From Chalara sp. BL73 (taxonomy: Eukaryota > Ascomycota > Leotiomycetes > Helotiales): a DNA stretch of 64,000 bases. The translations under genes and the position numbers were made by a program. Below, piece after piece: positions 48,617 to 60,564 of this stretch. How positions within the stretch are numbered: the stretch's first letter is position 1; every line of letters begins with the position of its first letter. Below the pieces are notes generated by a model. The model did not search any database, had not been told where the DNA came from, and worked only from the letters and a program-made list of their open reading frames with translations. The stretch lies in assembly GCA_918026815.1 (NCBI GenBank), contig CAKJVC010000068.1:744001-808000 (forward strand), written 5' to 3'.

Positions 48617-49086
48617 CTACTTCTTTGACTTTCCGGCTTTCTTGCTAGATTTGTATTTTGGGAAAACGATTGATGCTTTTCGGCTACTACTTCTTCTCTT
48701 GTCCACGCGCCCACTTCGCTTTGATTTGGTGGCAGATTTTGAAGCATCTTGGTCAACTTCCATAGCTACCGCATTGTCAGCATTGTTACCAGATGGAATA
48801 CTATCTTTGGCATACCCTCTGTCTGCTTATTGTCTGAAGCTGGGACAGCTTCAACATTTGTAACATCTAGGCAATTGCCATTAGACCATTTCTCCGCAGC
48901 TGCGAGTGACATACCATCTTGCGCTATCATTTCCACATCTTTTTGTGATGGCTTTGGCTGCGCGACCAACTCCATGAGTTTGGCGTTCAGTCGTTCTGCT
49001 CGTGCTGTCTCGACGGGCCCAAACACCGTGCTCTTTAACCTGGCATTGTTCGCCTTTTTTGTGCTTGCTCGTGCACCTTTCGCCAT
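48617..49086 (-). CDS. DUF2423 protein, probable ribosome-biogenesis factor
   Basis: Two exons, 49086-48915 and 48822-48617, encode 125 residues; the 92-nt intron is GTATGT..GCAG at phase 1. The N-terminal MAKGARASTKKANNARLKS followed by VFGPVETARAERL is the DUF2423 signature shared with yeast YBL028C. The C-terminus is a Lys/Arg/Ser-rich tail ending in SKKAGKSKK, consistent with nucleolar localisation and RNA binding. The middle is acidic and low complexity. Reading straight through the intron would give a shorter protein that ends soon after; the spliced frame alone gives the basic tail typical of the family. A role in pre-60S assembly is inferred from the yeast relative's nucleolar location. 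Confidence 0.8.
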
Positions 49087-49552
49087 TACAATTGTTGTCG
49101 GAGCCTGAGTGTGGCTTCCTGTGGAGTGTTCGGAGCGTGCGGGAGAGGGTCGAAGAGGTGAAATGTTGCACTCAAAACAGTATCTGTCAAGAACAATGAA
49201 TCAATAGTCTAGCATGACTGGAGGCGGGGTTTTTGGGCGAGAAATAAATTATCTGCCCGGCCGCGTTTTAGTGTCAGTATTAGCGCATACGATTATGCTT
49301 TTCTGCCCGACCGCCTTCCCTTTTTGTGAACATGAGTTCGTTACTGACGACAAAAGGTTCAGACCGAGTGCTTTCAAACTCACAAATTTAGGTAAGCCTA
49401 TATCACCACAACACGTTAAAATACAAAGCGACAATAGCTAGCATTTGCCTTGCCATTGACTGCTGCTCCGCTTTATCTGAAATTCAACAGCTTTCCCTAC
49501 TTCAATTTGCTAGTTGAAGGGTACCAACTATTTTCTTGTGGTTCGCGGGAGA
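49087..49552. promoter_or_regulatory. Divergent promoter of the DUF2423 and SIZ/PIAS genes
   Basis: 466 bp separate the two divergent starts. No particular site is convincing. Confidence 0.4.
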
Positions 49553-51681
49553 ATGGCCTCGATGGGAGGTGGTCCAAATGCTCCTTCTGGCCCCTTCGAC
49601 TGGAGGGCAGCCGAAAAAAGAGTTAGGGGTTCTGGCATGGTTAACAAGCTTCTCCAACAAATCTGCGACAACGAGGGCCTCTCCAAAAAGGGAGTTAAAG
49701 CGGAACTGCAGATGCGAATCATAGATCGTAAGTATTGCAGCTGAAGGAAAGCGCTTCTGTGAAGTCATTGCGTGACAGTGTTCAAATGCGAACTCTCACT
49801 TTTGGCATCCTACCTACCAATCTATTCACTCGAATATCAAGGCATAAGATAAGGCTAACTTGGATTCTTTGATAGGGCTGAAGCATCATGCACATATTGG
49901 CGATCTAAATAGGTTCAACCGGCTCAAGCATATGATAGAGGATCCTTCTTCAATGACGCGGCCCGGCAGTAGCATGACAAGCTCGGCATCTCCAGGAGCT
50001 CCATTACTACCGCAAGGCGGTGTCTACAACAATATGGGAGGCGGGATGAATGGGGGATATCGTCCCTATGGCGGTTTACAGGGTGAGCCGCGAAGGATCT
50101 GAAAGTAATTGAATGATGTTCTGATGGTCGACAGTACTGGAGTTCAAGCCAAGTCCCTTCTACACAATCGAGCAGCAACTCGGTGCAACCAAGGAATGTC
50201 AAGGTAAGTAATATCACGGAAGTGCACACAATTGAGGACAAGGCTGATGGCGCCTAGTCATGGCAGCACACCGGCACACAGTTGATATCACGTTACGGGT
50301 CAGCGATCACCCAGTACTAGCAAGAGTATCTAGGGAGCCATCATTGAAAGTTATGGTATTCTGCTCTGGGGAGAGCAGCGGCCGACAAGATATCGCTTTC
50401 CCACATCAGTCAGAGATCAAGGTCAACGGTGGTGATGTGAAAGCCAACTTGCGTGGTCTCAAGAACAAACCAGGATCTACAAGACCCGTAGATATTACGA
50501 AAGCTTTGCGCCTGAACATTCCACATTATGCTAATAAAGTTGAGATGACTTATGCTCTGACTACCAAGGCGAGTTCTCTGAGTTCTTCTAGTCAAGTTAG
50601 CTTTCAGAACCTTGTGTAGATAGCCTTTGATGCCCTCACCTTTCCCTTTCTGTGCCGTTTTATAGATACATCATACTCATTGTGTATACAGAAATTCTAT
50701 CTAATTATCTACGTGGCCAAGACGATCGAAGTGGAGGAGCTGGTAGAGAAACTAAGAGTTGGCAAAAGGATTTCAAAAGAGACGGTTATCGCTGAGAGCA
50801 AGTATTTTTACAGTGGTGTAATTGGTGATGCTAATTGTGCCTAGTGGTCAGTAAGTCTCGTGACCCTGATATCGTTGCCACGGCCTCCGTTTTGTCTCTG
50901 AAGTGCCCATTGTCCACCCTACGGATGTCATTACCATGCAGAGGAATGGCTTGCCGACACAATCAATGCTTCGATGCAACTTCTTATTTACAGCTACAAG
51001 AACAAGGGCCTACTTGGCTATGCCCTATCTGTAATAACTCGGCGCCATTTGAAAATCTAGTCATTGATGAGTGAGTATTCAACTTAGCTAGGCTGTGTAG
51101 TTTTATTAATGAAATACCCGTAGATATGTCAAGGACATCTTGAATACTACAGCAAGATCAGTGGAACAGGTGACAGTACAGCCCAACGGAAAATGGGATG
51201 TTCGGAAGGAGCCTATGCCTGGATCAACTAATGGAGTCGCGAGCACCAGCGATGACGATGATGATCTAGTCGAGGTTACAAAGGCTGGAGATAGCATACG
51301 CATGAGCACACCTCGTGCTACTGCCGCAACACCTGGCTTCCGAGATCAATCGATGTCGTCTCAGCCAGGCTCAGCTCCAAGAGACTTGGGAACGACAAGT
51401 TCAAAGCGAGTAAGTCGTCCCTAAATGGTTCATATATGACTCTATGAAGTCCTTCTACTGGTATCGGACAATCACTAAAACCAGCTTTCATGTAGCCTAT
51501 AGCAGCAGTCATCGATCTTACTTCCAGCGGAGATGAAGATGACGCACCTCCTCCACCTAAGCGACAGCAGCCGCTCGTCACTTTGCCTCCACTACCTTCC
51601 GCATTCAGAACCGCCCCAAACACGTCTTTCTTTCCCAACGGTACATCAGGTCCTAACTTTGCATATCCTCGTCCTTCTTAA
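49553..51681 (+). CDS. SIZ/PIAS-type SUMO E3 ligase
   Basis: Eight exons (49553-49727, 49876-50082, 50135-50203, 50258-50568, 50692-50801, 50852-51070, 51124-51409, 51496-51681) encode 520 residues in my model. The N-terminus has a SAP-like helix pair (residues about 20-70). A PINIT domain (about 125-290) follows, including SPFYTIEQQLG and HTVDITLRV. The SP-RING spans about 305-350: KCPLSTLRMSLPCRG, then CRHNQCFD, and CPICNNSAPFENLVIDE, with the Cys/His zinc set intact. Near residue 460 is a SUMO-interacting motif, AVIDLTSSGDEDD (hydrophobic core plus acidic tail). It should act in the nucleus, stimulating SUMO transfer from Ubc9. The intron after exon 4 needs a GC donor in this model; a GT donor 27 nt downstream also keeps frame. 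Confidence 0.9.
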
Positions 51682-52372
51682 GAGTTCAGAGAAGATACCT
51701 CCTTTCATACCTGTACTATAATCTCAAGATTCCCACAGTTTGTTTTTCGAAGGCGTTCATGACAGCATTGGCAAGGCTCACATTGGCGGCGCAGGGCAGG
51801 CGGTAATTATGATACCAAGTTGCTTTATATGATAAGGGGAAACGAGGAGTTTATGCGATACATGTATAGCTGTTAATGAATGCTCGCACGGAATGAGCAT
51901 TCCACCTCTACAAAATTAGGCAATGGGAAAGGCTAATATGACATGCTGAGATGGTAGAGGAATCAAAAGCTCTAATTACATTAGGATTGTGTTGAATATT
52001 AGAGAGACCAGTCAACAAAGCTTCTGGGCTGTTAAACGTGGATTTTGGATCCAGGCCAAAGCATGTCGAAGGCCATCTGAATTATGATTCGTTGCCACAG
52101 ATATCACACGATATGGCACAACTGTATTCCCATACTATGCAAGATGTGCGCCCGTCCTCGCAAGATGAAACAGGGTCACTAAGATTTGGGTAGTCCAAAT
52201 AGTAAAGAGATAACCACGTGACTACACATTATCAAAAAAGTACTCAGCCTTGCCTTGGCATATCCATCATCATCAACTTAGTCCTCAGCCGAACATAGCT
52301 TTATCCCCTACACAACACAATCAATGCATCTGCAACTTCTCCCAACCTCCGTCCACAAAGCCACAACCTAAG
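51682..52372. other. Intergenic, SUMO ligase 3' flank and TRS33 promoter
   Basis: About 690 bp with no coding signal. The final 130 bp are C-rich and probably the TRS33 leader. Confidence 0.4.
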
Positions 52373-53201
52373 ATGTCCTTCGATTCCCCACTTCCGCCCT
52401 ACAATGCCTCCGACCCAAGCGCAACCTTCCTCGCATCCTCCTGTCTCGATCTCCTCATGATAGAGCTGGTTCCTATGTCCTTTCGCGTCGCGGACGAAGT
52501 TGACGGTCCGGAAAGAGACAAGGATGATAAGGAGGGAAAGCTGGCTGTGAAGGGGGCTGTGGCCAAAGGTGCCCGCAACGGAGGAAATAGCGAGGGAGAG
52601 AAGAAGGGTGGATTGGACGAGGATGAGCTCCGGGATGCTGCGTTTTATAGATTGGAGAATTTGGGGTATCGTGTTGGGCAGGGGCTCGTAGAACGGTTCG
52701 CCCCCTTTGCCCTATATTCGTTCCTAGGTTTCGCACTCCAACGGGGATAGGAGGGTATGAAGGCAGCAGCAAATGGAGAAGCTAATATGGAATAAAACAG
52801 GTTCTCGAGAGATAGGCCGCGCTTCACGGATACCCTCGACGTTATCAAGTTTCTCTGCAAAGACCTCTGGATGCTGGTTTTCAGGAAACAGATTGATAAT
52901 CTGAAGACGAATCACAGGGGTGTGTATGTGTTGACGGATAATTCGTTTCGTCCGTTTAGCAGGATGAGCACCGAGGTTGGGGGAAATGCTGTTGCGAGAG
53001 CGCAGCCGGTACGTATGAGAAAAAAAAAAGTTGTATCTCGAAAGAAGGAAGAGGCTAACAGGAACACAGTTCTTATGGTTCCCATGCGGCATCATACGTG
53101 GTGCGCTGGCTAGTATGGGGATCAATGCAACGGTCGAGGCGGACACGAATGAGTTACCCGGCGCGACATTCCAGATCAGATCTATAGTTGCAAAGCCCTG
53201 A
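52373..53201 (+). CDS. TRS33: TRAPP complex subunit Trs33 (TRAPPC6)
   Basis: Three exons (52373-52695, 52801-53008, 53070-53201) encode 220 residues. The Bet3-like alpha/beta fold is visible: CLDLLMIELVPMSF near the N-terminus, AAFYRLENLGYRVGQGLVERFSRDRPRF across the first junction (in pieces), DTLDVIKFLCKDLW, QIDNLKTNHRGVYVLTDN, and a final FLWFPCGIIRGAL with GATFQIRSI. These match Trs33/TRAPPC6. An extra acidic/basic low-complexity insertion at about residues 50-80 lengthens helix 1-2. TRAPP tethers COPII vesicles and is the exchange factor for Ypt1/Rab1; Trs33 is a core subunit. The intron 1 donor (GTTCGC) is not a perfect consensus, but the frame and conserved sequence demand it. Confidence 0.9.
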
Positions 53202-54015
53202 GCCGTCTTCAATTTGCAGAGATCCGAATTGTTGGCGTTGGGGGGAAATGACTTGCAGTTGCGATTTAGCGGCATGGGACGGCGTTTCTGAGGATTGCAT
53301 GAGTACATGGACACTAATTGAGCGGTATAGAAGGGCAAAAGAATCTCAAGCATAGATGGGCTCGTCAGCAGATGAGAATTGTGGTGTGGAGGTACGTTGG
53401 GAAAGAAGACATACAAAACTCCTATGTCCTATTCAAACAATGACATAACGAAATGGCCGTTGTCTGCAAAAGAAATGAAAAAGCGATGCCCAGTGTAGAT
53501 AAGATCATAAGTGGATGGCCACAGCCTAGGAAAGCGATTCCAATAGAGCATGAAATTAACAAAAGGCTTATGATGAAGTGGCCTTGTTCTGAGCCGGGTG
53601 CTAGGGAGGGGAGGGGTCACATAGTCACATATGGCACAGATGCGAAAATTGTGGAAAGCAATGCGAGTTCTTGTGAAGCTTTCATTTTTGTTACTTGTTC
53701 CCAACCCCAACTGAGAGCTCGTCTAGTCCATTGCCCATCATCTCATTCCACCTGAGTCTAACCGAATAAGCCTGTAGAATGGATGAGAAGGACAACAAGC
53801 GCTAAGCTCGGCAAAACGTGCAGCCATTACAGCCTATCTAAGCAAGACGCCAACGATCAGTTACTAGTCCAATGGGTGCCGGTTTGTGTTCCAACCAGTC
53901 TTGTCTGGCTCATCACTAGAAGCTGATGGATTGCTTTCTCTATGAGAGCTCAAAACATGGCTTTTAGAGTTGAAAGGAAATGAGAGAATATTTATTTGAT
54001 AGGAGAAAGGGAGTA
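53202..54015. other. Intergenic between TRS33 and malate dehydrogenase (convergent)
   Basis: About 810 bp where two genes converge. Short open frames occur on both strands, without domains. Confidence 0.45.
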
Positions 54016-55310
54016 CTACTTCTGAGGTGGGTTGTGGGCGAATGAGACACCTTTCTCGATGTTGCCTTTGAGACCCTCAACAGCAGCCTTTAGGAGTGTC
54101 TTCTCGTTGTCATTGATGTTAGTGAGTGGGTTAATAGCCTTCTCGACTCCGGATTTCTGGATATGGTTAGCTGAGGGATTAAGAAGCGGAAGGGAGAAGT
54201 ACGCCTAGCTGGATGGGGACAGAGAAGAAATCAACACCGGTCTGCTTGGCAATCTCCTCGCCTCCTGGAACACCGGGGAGGTAGACAAAGCTGGGCTCGA
54301 TGATACCCGTCTCTCCATTGAGTCCCTTGAGGACTGCCTCTGCGAAGCTGCATATTGTCAGTTTTCTATTTGAGAATCTGGAAAGAAACAGTTACCGATA
54401 TCCGGCATATGCCATGGAGAGGGTGGCAGATCCAGCTCCATCCTTGGCCTTCACAACCTCATCACCACCAAATTGCACACGCTTGACTAGATCAGCCAAC
54501 TTCTCATCTGGGATCTTGACACTTGGCTGCGCCTGGCTGAAAAGAGGAACAATAGTCTCGCCAGAGTGTCCTCCAATGACTGGGATAGTAAGCTTCTGTG
54601 GGTTGGCCTCGCCAGTGATCTCAGCAACAAAAGTCTCAGCACGGACGACATCGAGGGTGGTAACACCAAATAGGCGCTTGGGGTCGAAGACTCCTTTCGC
54701 CTTGAGGACCTCGGCGGCAATGGGGACGGTGGAGTTGACTGGGTTGGAGATGATGAGAATGTATGCTTTGGGTGCGACCTCAGCGATGACTTCGATGAGA
54801 CCCTTTACGATGCCAGCGTTGATGTTGAAAAGGTCGTCGCGGGTCATTCCAGGCTTGCCTGTTCTGCTGTTAGCCAATGGATGTACGTGTTTTAGTTCTC
54901 AGACATACGGGGGATTCCAGCTGGGATGACAATAATGTTTGCATCCTTGAATGCGAGCTTGGCTCCATCGTCTTTTGGGAGGTAGCCAGAGATTTTCTAC
55001 CCTTCATCAACTTGTAATCTTGTTATTACTTGACGGGTAGACGTACAGCTGGAGAGGAGATGTGTGACAAGTCAGCAGCAACACCCGGGGTATTTACAAC
55101 ATCGTACAAGGCCAATTCGGTGATGAGGGACGAGGTCTTGAGGAGGAGGGATAGTGGCTGTTGGGAGGTATCTTAGCAATGGATCAACAGCTTCGAATGG
55201 GTGCATTTACTTGACCAATTCCTCCAGATGCTCCAGCGACGACTGTATAACCTGATCAATACCTGTTCTTCACCGCCAAAAGAAAGATACTTACCAGCTT
55301 TGATTCCCAT
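54016..55310 (-). CDS. Malate dehydrogenase, probably cytosolic
   Basis: Seven exons (55310-55295, 55251-55211, 55157-55047, 54996-54909, 54858-54396, 54347-54203, 54156-54016) encode 334 residues, the normal MDH length. The NAD-binding loop [18 protein letters not shown] follows only about five residues, so there is no mitochondrial presequence. The C-terminus ends NPPQK, with no SKL-type peroxisomal signal. Catalytic features are [17 protein letters not shown] (Arg of the mobile loop), [11 protein letters not shown], the Asp in TLDVVRAE, and the His of [16 protein letters not shown]. It interconverts malate and oxaloacetate with NADH. Location is cytosolic by inference. The first two exons are only 16 and 41 nt; the glycine-rich loop is assembled across exons 2 and 3. 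Confidence 0.94.
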
Positions 55311-56120
55311 TGTGAAATGTATGTTCTGTTCTGTTTGGAAGGGATCAGTACCCCGCACTTATACAAAGATCACCTCAGTATCGCGTCAACAGGTGGTTGA
55401 CATACCTGTTTATTGCGGTTTTGGAGGAGGTATGCTGGAGAAAAATAAAGTTAGATATGTATTTTGTCTTGAGGCGTATGTATTGCAAATCAGGTCAAAT
55501 TAACAAAGCAAAGTTGTGGTTGAAACTGGCAGATGGAGGGGTTGAGCTCGGACATCGGCACAGAGAGATGATTGGCCCGAGTGGGGTTGTGTTACCTTTA
55601 TGCTTGAGTCTGGTTGAATGGGGGCTTCGGGTTTTTATGTGATATGCTTTGTTTTGAAAATGGCAGAAAAGAGGATGGGGATGCACTTGTCTCTTATATA
55701 TATATTTGAGAAATATCGTGCTCAGGCCCAACTACAGCTCAGCACCCGGTACCCCACTAAGAAAGAAACTATCCGGCTGCGGAGAGAGTCGGGAGCTGTC
55801 TGCTCAGTATAATTCCGTACCAAAATGAGGCTATCACATGTCTGCTAGTACCTGCATTCCAAGCAGGGTATGGCATTTTCAAAAGGGACCAGACACTTTG
55901 ACGAGATAGATTTAGAGGCACCAATCCTTTCGAGCTACCATATGTTATACGAGCATCGAACCAGACCCATTCCACAATTTCCACCAGGATGGGTATCACA
56001 GATGCCAAACGCAATGTTTTCACTAAACCAGCCAAGTCTGCTTTCTCGATATAACTCCTTTATTTGGGCTCCTATGCGAGAAAAACTAGCAAAATCCTCA
56101 ATCCTCATGATATGCCACGT
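55311..56120. other. Intergenic, malate dehydrogenase promoter and eL28 3' flank
   Basis: About 810 bp between two minus-strand genes. A TATATATAT tract lies at about 55696, and the region close to 55311 should be the MDH promoter. No gene was found. Confidence 0.4.
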
Positions 56121-56859
56121 CTATTGCTCCTTCTCTGCCTCGGCCTTGCGGGCCTTTGCTCCACGCAACTTCACCTCTGGAGATTCCTTGACAGGTCGCT
56201 GCGACTTGCGGATGGCGCTGGCACGGGCGACGGCATCAGCGCGCAGGTCTCCTCGGTATCCTCCCTTAGCCACGGTGCTGGCAATGGACTTGTAGGTCCT
56301 GGAATTGTGTCAATGCGTGCTTCCCTTAATATGAACCTGGGGCTTGTGGAGAGACTCACTTTCTGGTAGTCTTGTTTCCGCCGAAGGTGGCCTGGTTTGA
56401 TGCAACTGGCTTTTGGGCGGCTGATCCCTTCTTGGTGATCAGAGTAACACCACCCTTCTCACCTGCAGCTGGGATGATTCCAACAGCCTGCCTATCATTA
56501 GCCTCCATTATCTTCAAATTTCCTAACCATCCATCTTCCAATCTATTATCGTACCTTGTCGTTGATGAAACCAGCATGCTGTACCACAATTAGCCGTCAA
56601 ATTCCCAATTTAGCTTCTGAGGACACGAACCTTGCGTGTGTGGATGTTTTTAAGGTTAAGAGGGTCTCTGGAGAATCTCAGACCACCCTGAGTATTGCGC
56701 TTGACCAAGTAGGAGTTGTTGTTTCCTTCAAAAGTTAACATCTACACGATTCCCATTCTTCGTTCAATCTCCCTCTTCCATCTCCCATCAATTGGATGAA
56801 AACATACTGGAGATCTCCCAGATCAAGTCGGCACTGACGAGTGGGCTTGCGTGAGACAT
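56121..56859 (-). CDS. RPL28: 60S ribosomal protein eL28
   Basis: Five exons (56859-56808, 56725-56631, 56578-56555, 56487-56360, 56298-56121) encode 158 residues. Landmarks match eL28: SADLIWEISRNNNSYLVKR near the N-terminus, FSRDPLNLKNIHTRK, HAGFINDKAVGI, VTLITKKG, and a C-terminal VARASAIRKSQRPVK-like basic helix. Exon 3 is only 24 nt (eight codons) and restores HAGFINDK between two introns. eL28 is a large-subunit ribosomal protein retained in filamentous fungi and animals but absent from S. cerevisiae (whose RPL28 is a different protein, uL15). Four introns in a 477-nt coding sequence are many but typical for filamentous-fungal ribosomal genes. The C-terminus is rich in Ala, Lys and Glu. 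Confidence 0.92.
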
Positions 56860-57239
56860 TTTGGCGGCGATATCTTGTCGTTAACAAAGTCGTCTTGTAA
56901 TCTCAAAATCGTGATATATTTTGCGAGGGTCAACTCCAAAATGCCTGTGTGTATCGACCAGCCAATAAGCGACTGCCATGCTCGCTTATGTGCCTAGTGC
57001 CTCCTTAAGCGGGATCTCTTGCCGCCTTAGCATGAGACGTCAGCCGCAAGATCCATTGAATCCATCACGAATCCGGCTCAGACGGAGCAAAGCCACGAAA
57101 TACTCGTACGGGACGAGAGATGAGTGTCTGTGTCCTCTCTCCTGACTTCACTCCTGCGCAAACATCAACCGTTTATTAAACCCAGCATACACCCATACAT
57201 TCCTTTGAACACGCAAGCCCAAAGTCAAGGTCACAAAAG
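56860..57239. promoter_or_regulatory. Divergent promoter of eL28 and the DUF2015 gene
   Basis: 380 bp separate the divergent starts. Both leaders are pyrimidine-rich in their own sense. No defined site is claimed. Confidence 0.4.
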
Positions 57240-57669
57240 ATGGCCTATATATTCTATTCCATCCTCTTCGTTTTACTTGCTCTCTCCACAGGTTAGTGAA
57301 ACCCGATTCCTCTCATGACCATCAAACTCATCGCTGACTCTGCCCGTAGCGCTCTTCCTCACCCGCGCCCTCTGGATTCCCCTCCTCCCCTCCTCCACCT
57401 ATCTCTACAGCCGGCTCCCCTCCACCTTCGCCGCCGACATTGAGTCCGGCTTCTCCTCCTCAACATTCAACCTCGCGGGCAACGTCGCGGATGGCGACTC
57501 GCGCGCCGGCCTCGACGACGCCAGCAAGCGGGAGATCCAGAAGATCATGAAGAAGCGTCGGGTGAACTTCGACGAGGCGCGGAGGATATATACCGAGGGG
57601 CGATTCGCGAAGAATAACATCGGGCCGGATGGGCTGCCGCGGGACCCGAAGTTTGTTAGTTTTTCGTAA
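57240..57669 (+). CDS. DUF2015 (UPF0357) small membrane protein
   Basis: Two exons, 57240-57291 and 57350-57669, encode 123 residues; the intron is 58 nt. An N-terminal hydrophobic helix (IFYSILFVLLALSTALFL) is a likely signal anchor. The conserved DUF2015 core follows: DSRAGLDDASKREIQKIMKK, VNFDEARRIYTEGRFAKNN, and the closing IGPDGLPRDPKFVSFS. Yeast has one relative (YCL012W) of unknown function. It is probably a single-pass protein of an intracellular membrane with the conserved domain outside the bilayer. The second exon is markedly GC-rich compared with its surroundings at its start. The family is certain; the role is unknown. Confidence 0.88.
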
Positions 57670-58523
57670 GGCGGTTGGGAAAGAGGAGCATTAGAGGAGA
57701 GGGAAAAGAAGGGAGGAGGGCCGGGCTGGGATCGATGCTTGGATAAGTGAAAGATTTGCTCAGGTATGAGCTTCGTGTAAGAGGCATGGGGAACATGTTA
57801 TACATCGATTCTTCGGCACACTGTCATCTTTTGAGGTCTCAAGACAAGTCGATACGGCCTGGCCCTGCGGAATCACACATCCCTCTCCGTTCAAACAGAA
57901 AGGACATCAACACTATTGTATTCAATACTTTCCCTGCGGTCATTTATCGGAATCAGCGGGCGGGCGTTACGGCTACGGATATCTTTTTTTTTATGCTTTA
58001 AACGGATATGCGACTTCAGAAAGTCAGGATTTGCATGATTTGCATTATGCCATGTTGGCATCATTTCGTTTGTACTTTAGGCCGCGGGTATAGGAAACCG
58101 CGTTGTTCGGATTAGTTGAGATACCTTTTTTAGCTGCAATGAATATATCTTCAGCAAGTCTGATCTACGGGCGTAAATACATCTCTAGGGTTAAGTTGAA
58201 TATGCTATTTATTTGAGATGAATATTATCAGAAAGGCGCAAATTCTATCTACACATAGCTGATCACGGCCGGAAATGGTGAAGGTAGAAGTGAGGTAAAT
58301 TCCAAAGTTAGGCGATCTCAGGCTGCTACATTTAGACTTGAACATATGTAAAGCTTCATTATCTTTTGTACTACCTACTGCATTCCGCCGACAGACGAGA
58401 CACAACATAACATGCACATTACTTGGAAGTAGTGCTTTCCCCTTAAAAAGTATCCCAGCCCTACCATCAACGCCTAACCTCAGCGCACAAATCAAAATCC
58501 CTTTCCTTAGCGAGGACATACAC
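57670..58523. other. Intergenic, convergent 3' flanks of DUF2015 and TUP1
   Basis: About 850 bp between convergent genes. Likely 3' UTR sequence for both. No gene was seen. Confidence 0.45.
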
Positions 58524-60564
58524 TTAGATGTTTTTGTAACTCCAGATTCTTGCACGCATGTCTCCTGAGCCGGTAGCAAAAGAGCCGCCGGATGGATTCG
58601 GAGCAACTGAGATGACTGAGTTTTTGTGGCCTTGTAACATGAGTTGGGTGTTCCCAGTTCTTGGGTCCCAGAACTGAACTCCTCTGTCCTTGGATCCGGA
58701 AAGGACCCAGTTTCCATCCGGAGTAAGAGCAACAGAGAGAACGAAGTCCTGCCACATGTTAGCGTTTTCCCCATATAACGGAGACAATCAGAATCTACCT
58801 TGTGGCCTTCAAAAGTTTTGATACATCGGCCGCCCTTAGGACCCGAGTTGGCATGCACACCTCTTGGAGTTGCGAGCTCCCACATCTTGATAGTCTTGTC
58901 CAAACTTCCAGAAACAAGATCCTTTCCGTTTGGCGCAAAAGCAACCGAATAAACGGAGTCCTTGTGGCCTTCTGGACCTTCAAGACGCTCCACGAGGTAA
59001 CCTGTCTGAGCATCCCAGACTCGGACGCTCTTGTCAAGAGAGCCGGCTGCGACATACTTCGTATCGGGAGAGATGGCAACAGTGGTGACACCATCCTCGA
59101 TGCTAAGAATAAGCATGTTCTGGCCAGCTTCGATATCCCAAAGGCGGACAGTACGGTCACCACTCCCGGAGGCAATAGTGCGCCCGTCACGAGCAAAGTC
59201 AAGGGAGTAAATATCTTGCTCGTGGCCGGCAAATGTGTTTCGAATAGTACGAGATTGGATATCCCAGACCTATTGTACCATTAGAATGAAATATAACAAT
59301 AAATGCTTAATGACTTACCCTAATGAGTTTATCTTCCGCACCAGTTGCAAGGTATCGTCCATCAGGACTGAAGCAGACACTTCTGATATAGAGATCACCA
59401 ACAGCATCAACAGTCTCATCCTGGAGGATGCAAATTTTATGCCCGGTCAAGACATCAAAGATCTGAGCTGATCTATTACAACCAGTAGCAACATATTTGC
59501 CATCATGACTGAATCGCACGCAGCACACAACACTCTCATGCTGAAGAGTGTGAAGAAGATCAACATCAAGCACACGAGGCACTGCCGGGTTGAATATGGC
59601 AAACCAATCGGGCTCAACTTTCTTTTGGTGCGGAGGCAGGCGTTCGAGATCTAGCTCCGCAAGAGCATTTCCTACATTACCAAATTGAGTAGCAACCGCT
59701 CGGTGGTCAGGAACAGAGCTAGGCTGTGGAACCTGAGGTGACGCTCTGGGGTCGGGGTACGGGATTGGTTGTCCTAGCTGAGGTGTCGCTGGTCCTCCGG
59801 GACCACGATTCAAGCGTGGGCCTTTACCTGGTCCAGGTGAAGCGGTGGACTGAGGCGGAGGGTTTCCAGGATAGCCGTTTTGTGCTGCTCCAGGGTAGCC
59901 GCCGCTTTGGAACGGTGGTGCTTGAGGCGGTGGCGGTGGTGGGCCAGGTTGAGGCATTTGTTGATGTGGAGGGCCTTGTTGTTCTGATTGCGCTTGTGGA
60001 GGGGCGAGACCTGGAGCTCCTTGTCCTCCTTGTCCAGCCATTATGCCACCAAATAGGTTGCTAGGACCATGTCCGATTGATGGAGGTGGTTGCTGAGCTG
60101 GCCCTGGGCCTGCATGTTGTGGTCCACCGATACCTGGTCCTGCTGCTCTCGGAGCGCCTCCTCGAGCTTCAAGTTCGCGGCGAAGGCGGCTGATCTCTTC
60201 CTCATAGCTGTTGAAGTTAGTGATATTGCAGTGCAAACCAGGTGCTGATCGGCTTACTTCTGTTTCAGCTGCATATGTGCTTGCTCCATTGCATAAACCT
60301 TCTCGCGTACGATTTGCATCTCTGCCACTTGTTGATTCACTGGTGATGGATATGTTAGTAGCTATTAAGAGGAATGTGCATACCGCGCGATGTCGACTAG
60401 GCTTAGCAGTGCTTACTTGAGTGCTCGTAATCGCCGCTTGCGCGCGCCTGGTTTTCAAACTCTGCGCGAATGCCATCTAGCAGCTCATTGAGGCGAGAGC
60501 TTGCTGATGGGGGCCCCGGCGGAACGCCTAGGCCACGATGTGGGTGGTTATTGTATATCGACAT
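58524..60564 (-). CDS. TUP1: Tup1/RcoA-type transcriptional corepressor
   Basis: Five exons (60564-60417, 60339-60258, 60207-59319, 59269-58799, 58748-58524) encode 604 residues. The N-terminal coiled coil ([18 protein letters not shown] and [17 protein letters not shown], residues about 20-90) is the Tup1 tetramerisation and Ssn6-binding helix. A Pro/Gly/Gln-rich linker follows (about 95-260). Next come a [21 protein letters not shown] lead-in (pieces) and seven WD40 repeats to the end, for example [38 protein letters not shown] and [31 protein letters not shown]. Tup1 with Ssn6/CyC8 represses many glucose-, mating- and development-regulated genes. RcoA is its Neurospora and Aspergillus counterpart. 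An unusual 5-bp TGTCC repeat lies about 600 bp upstream. Confidence 0.95.
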
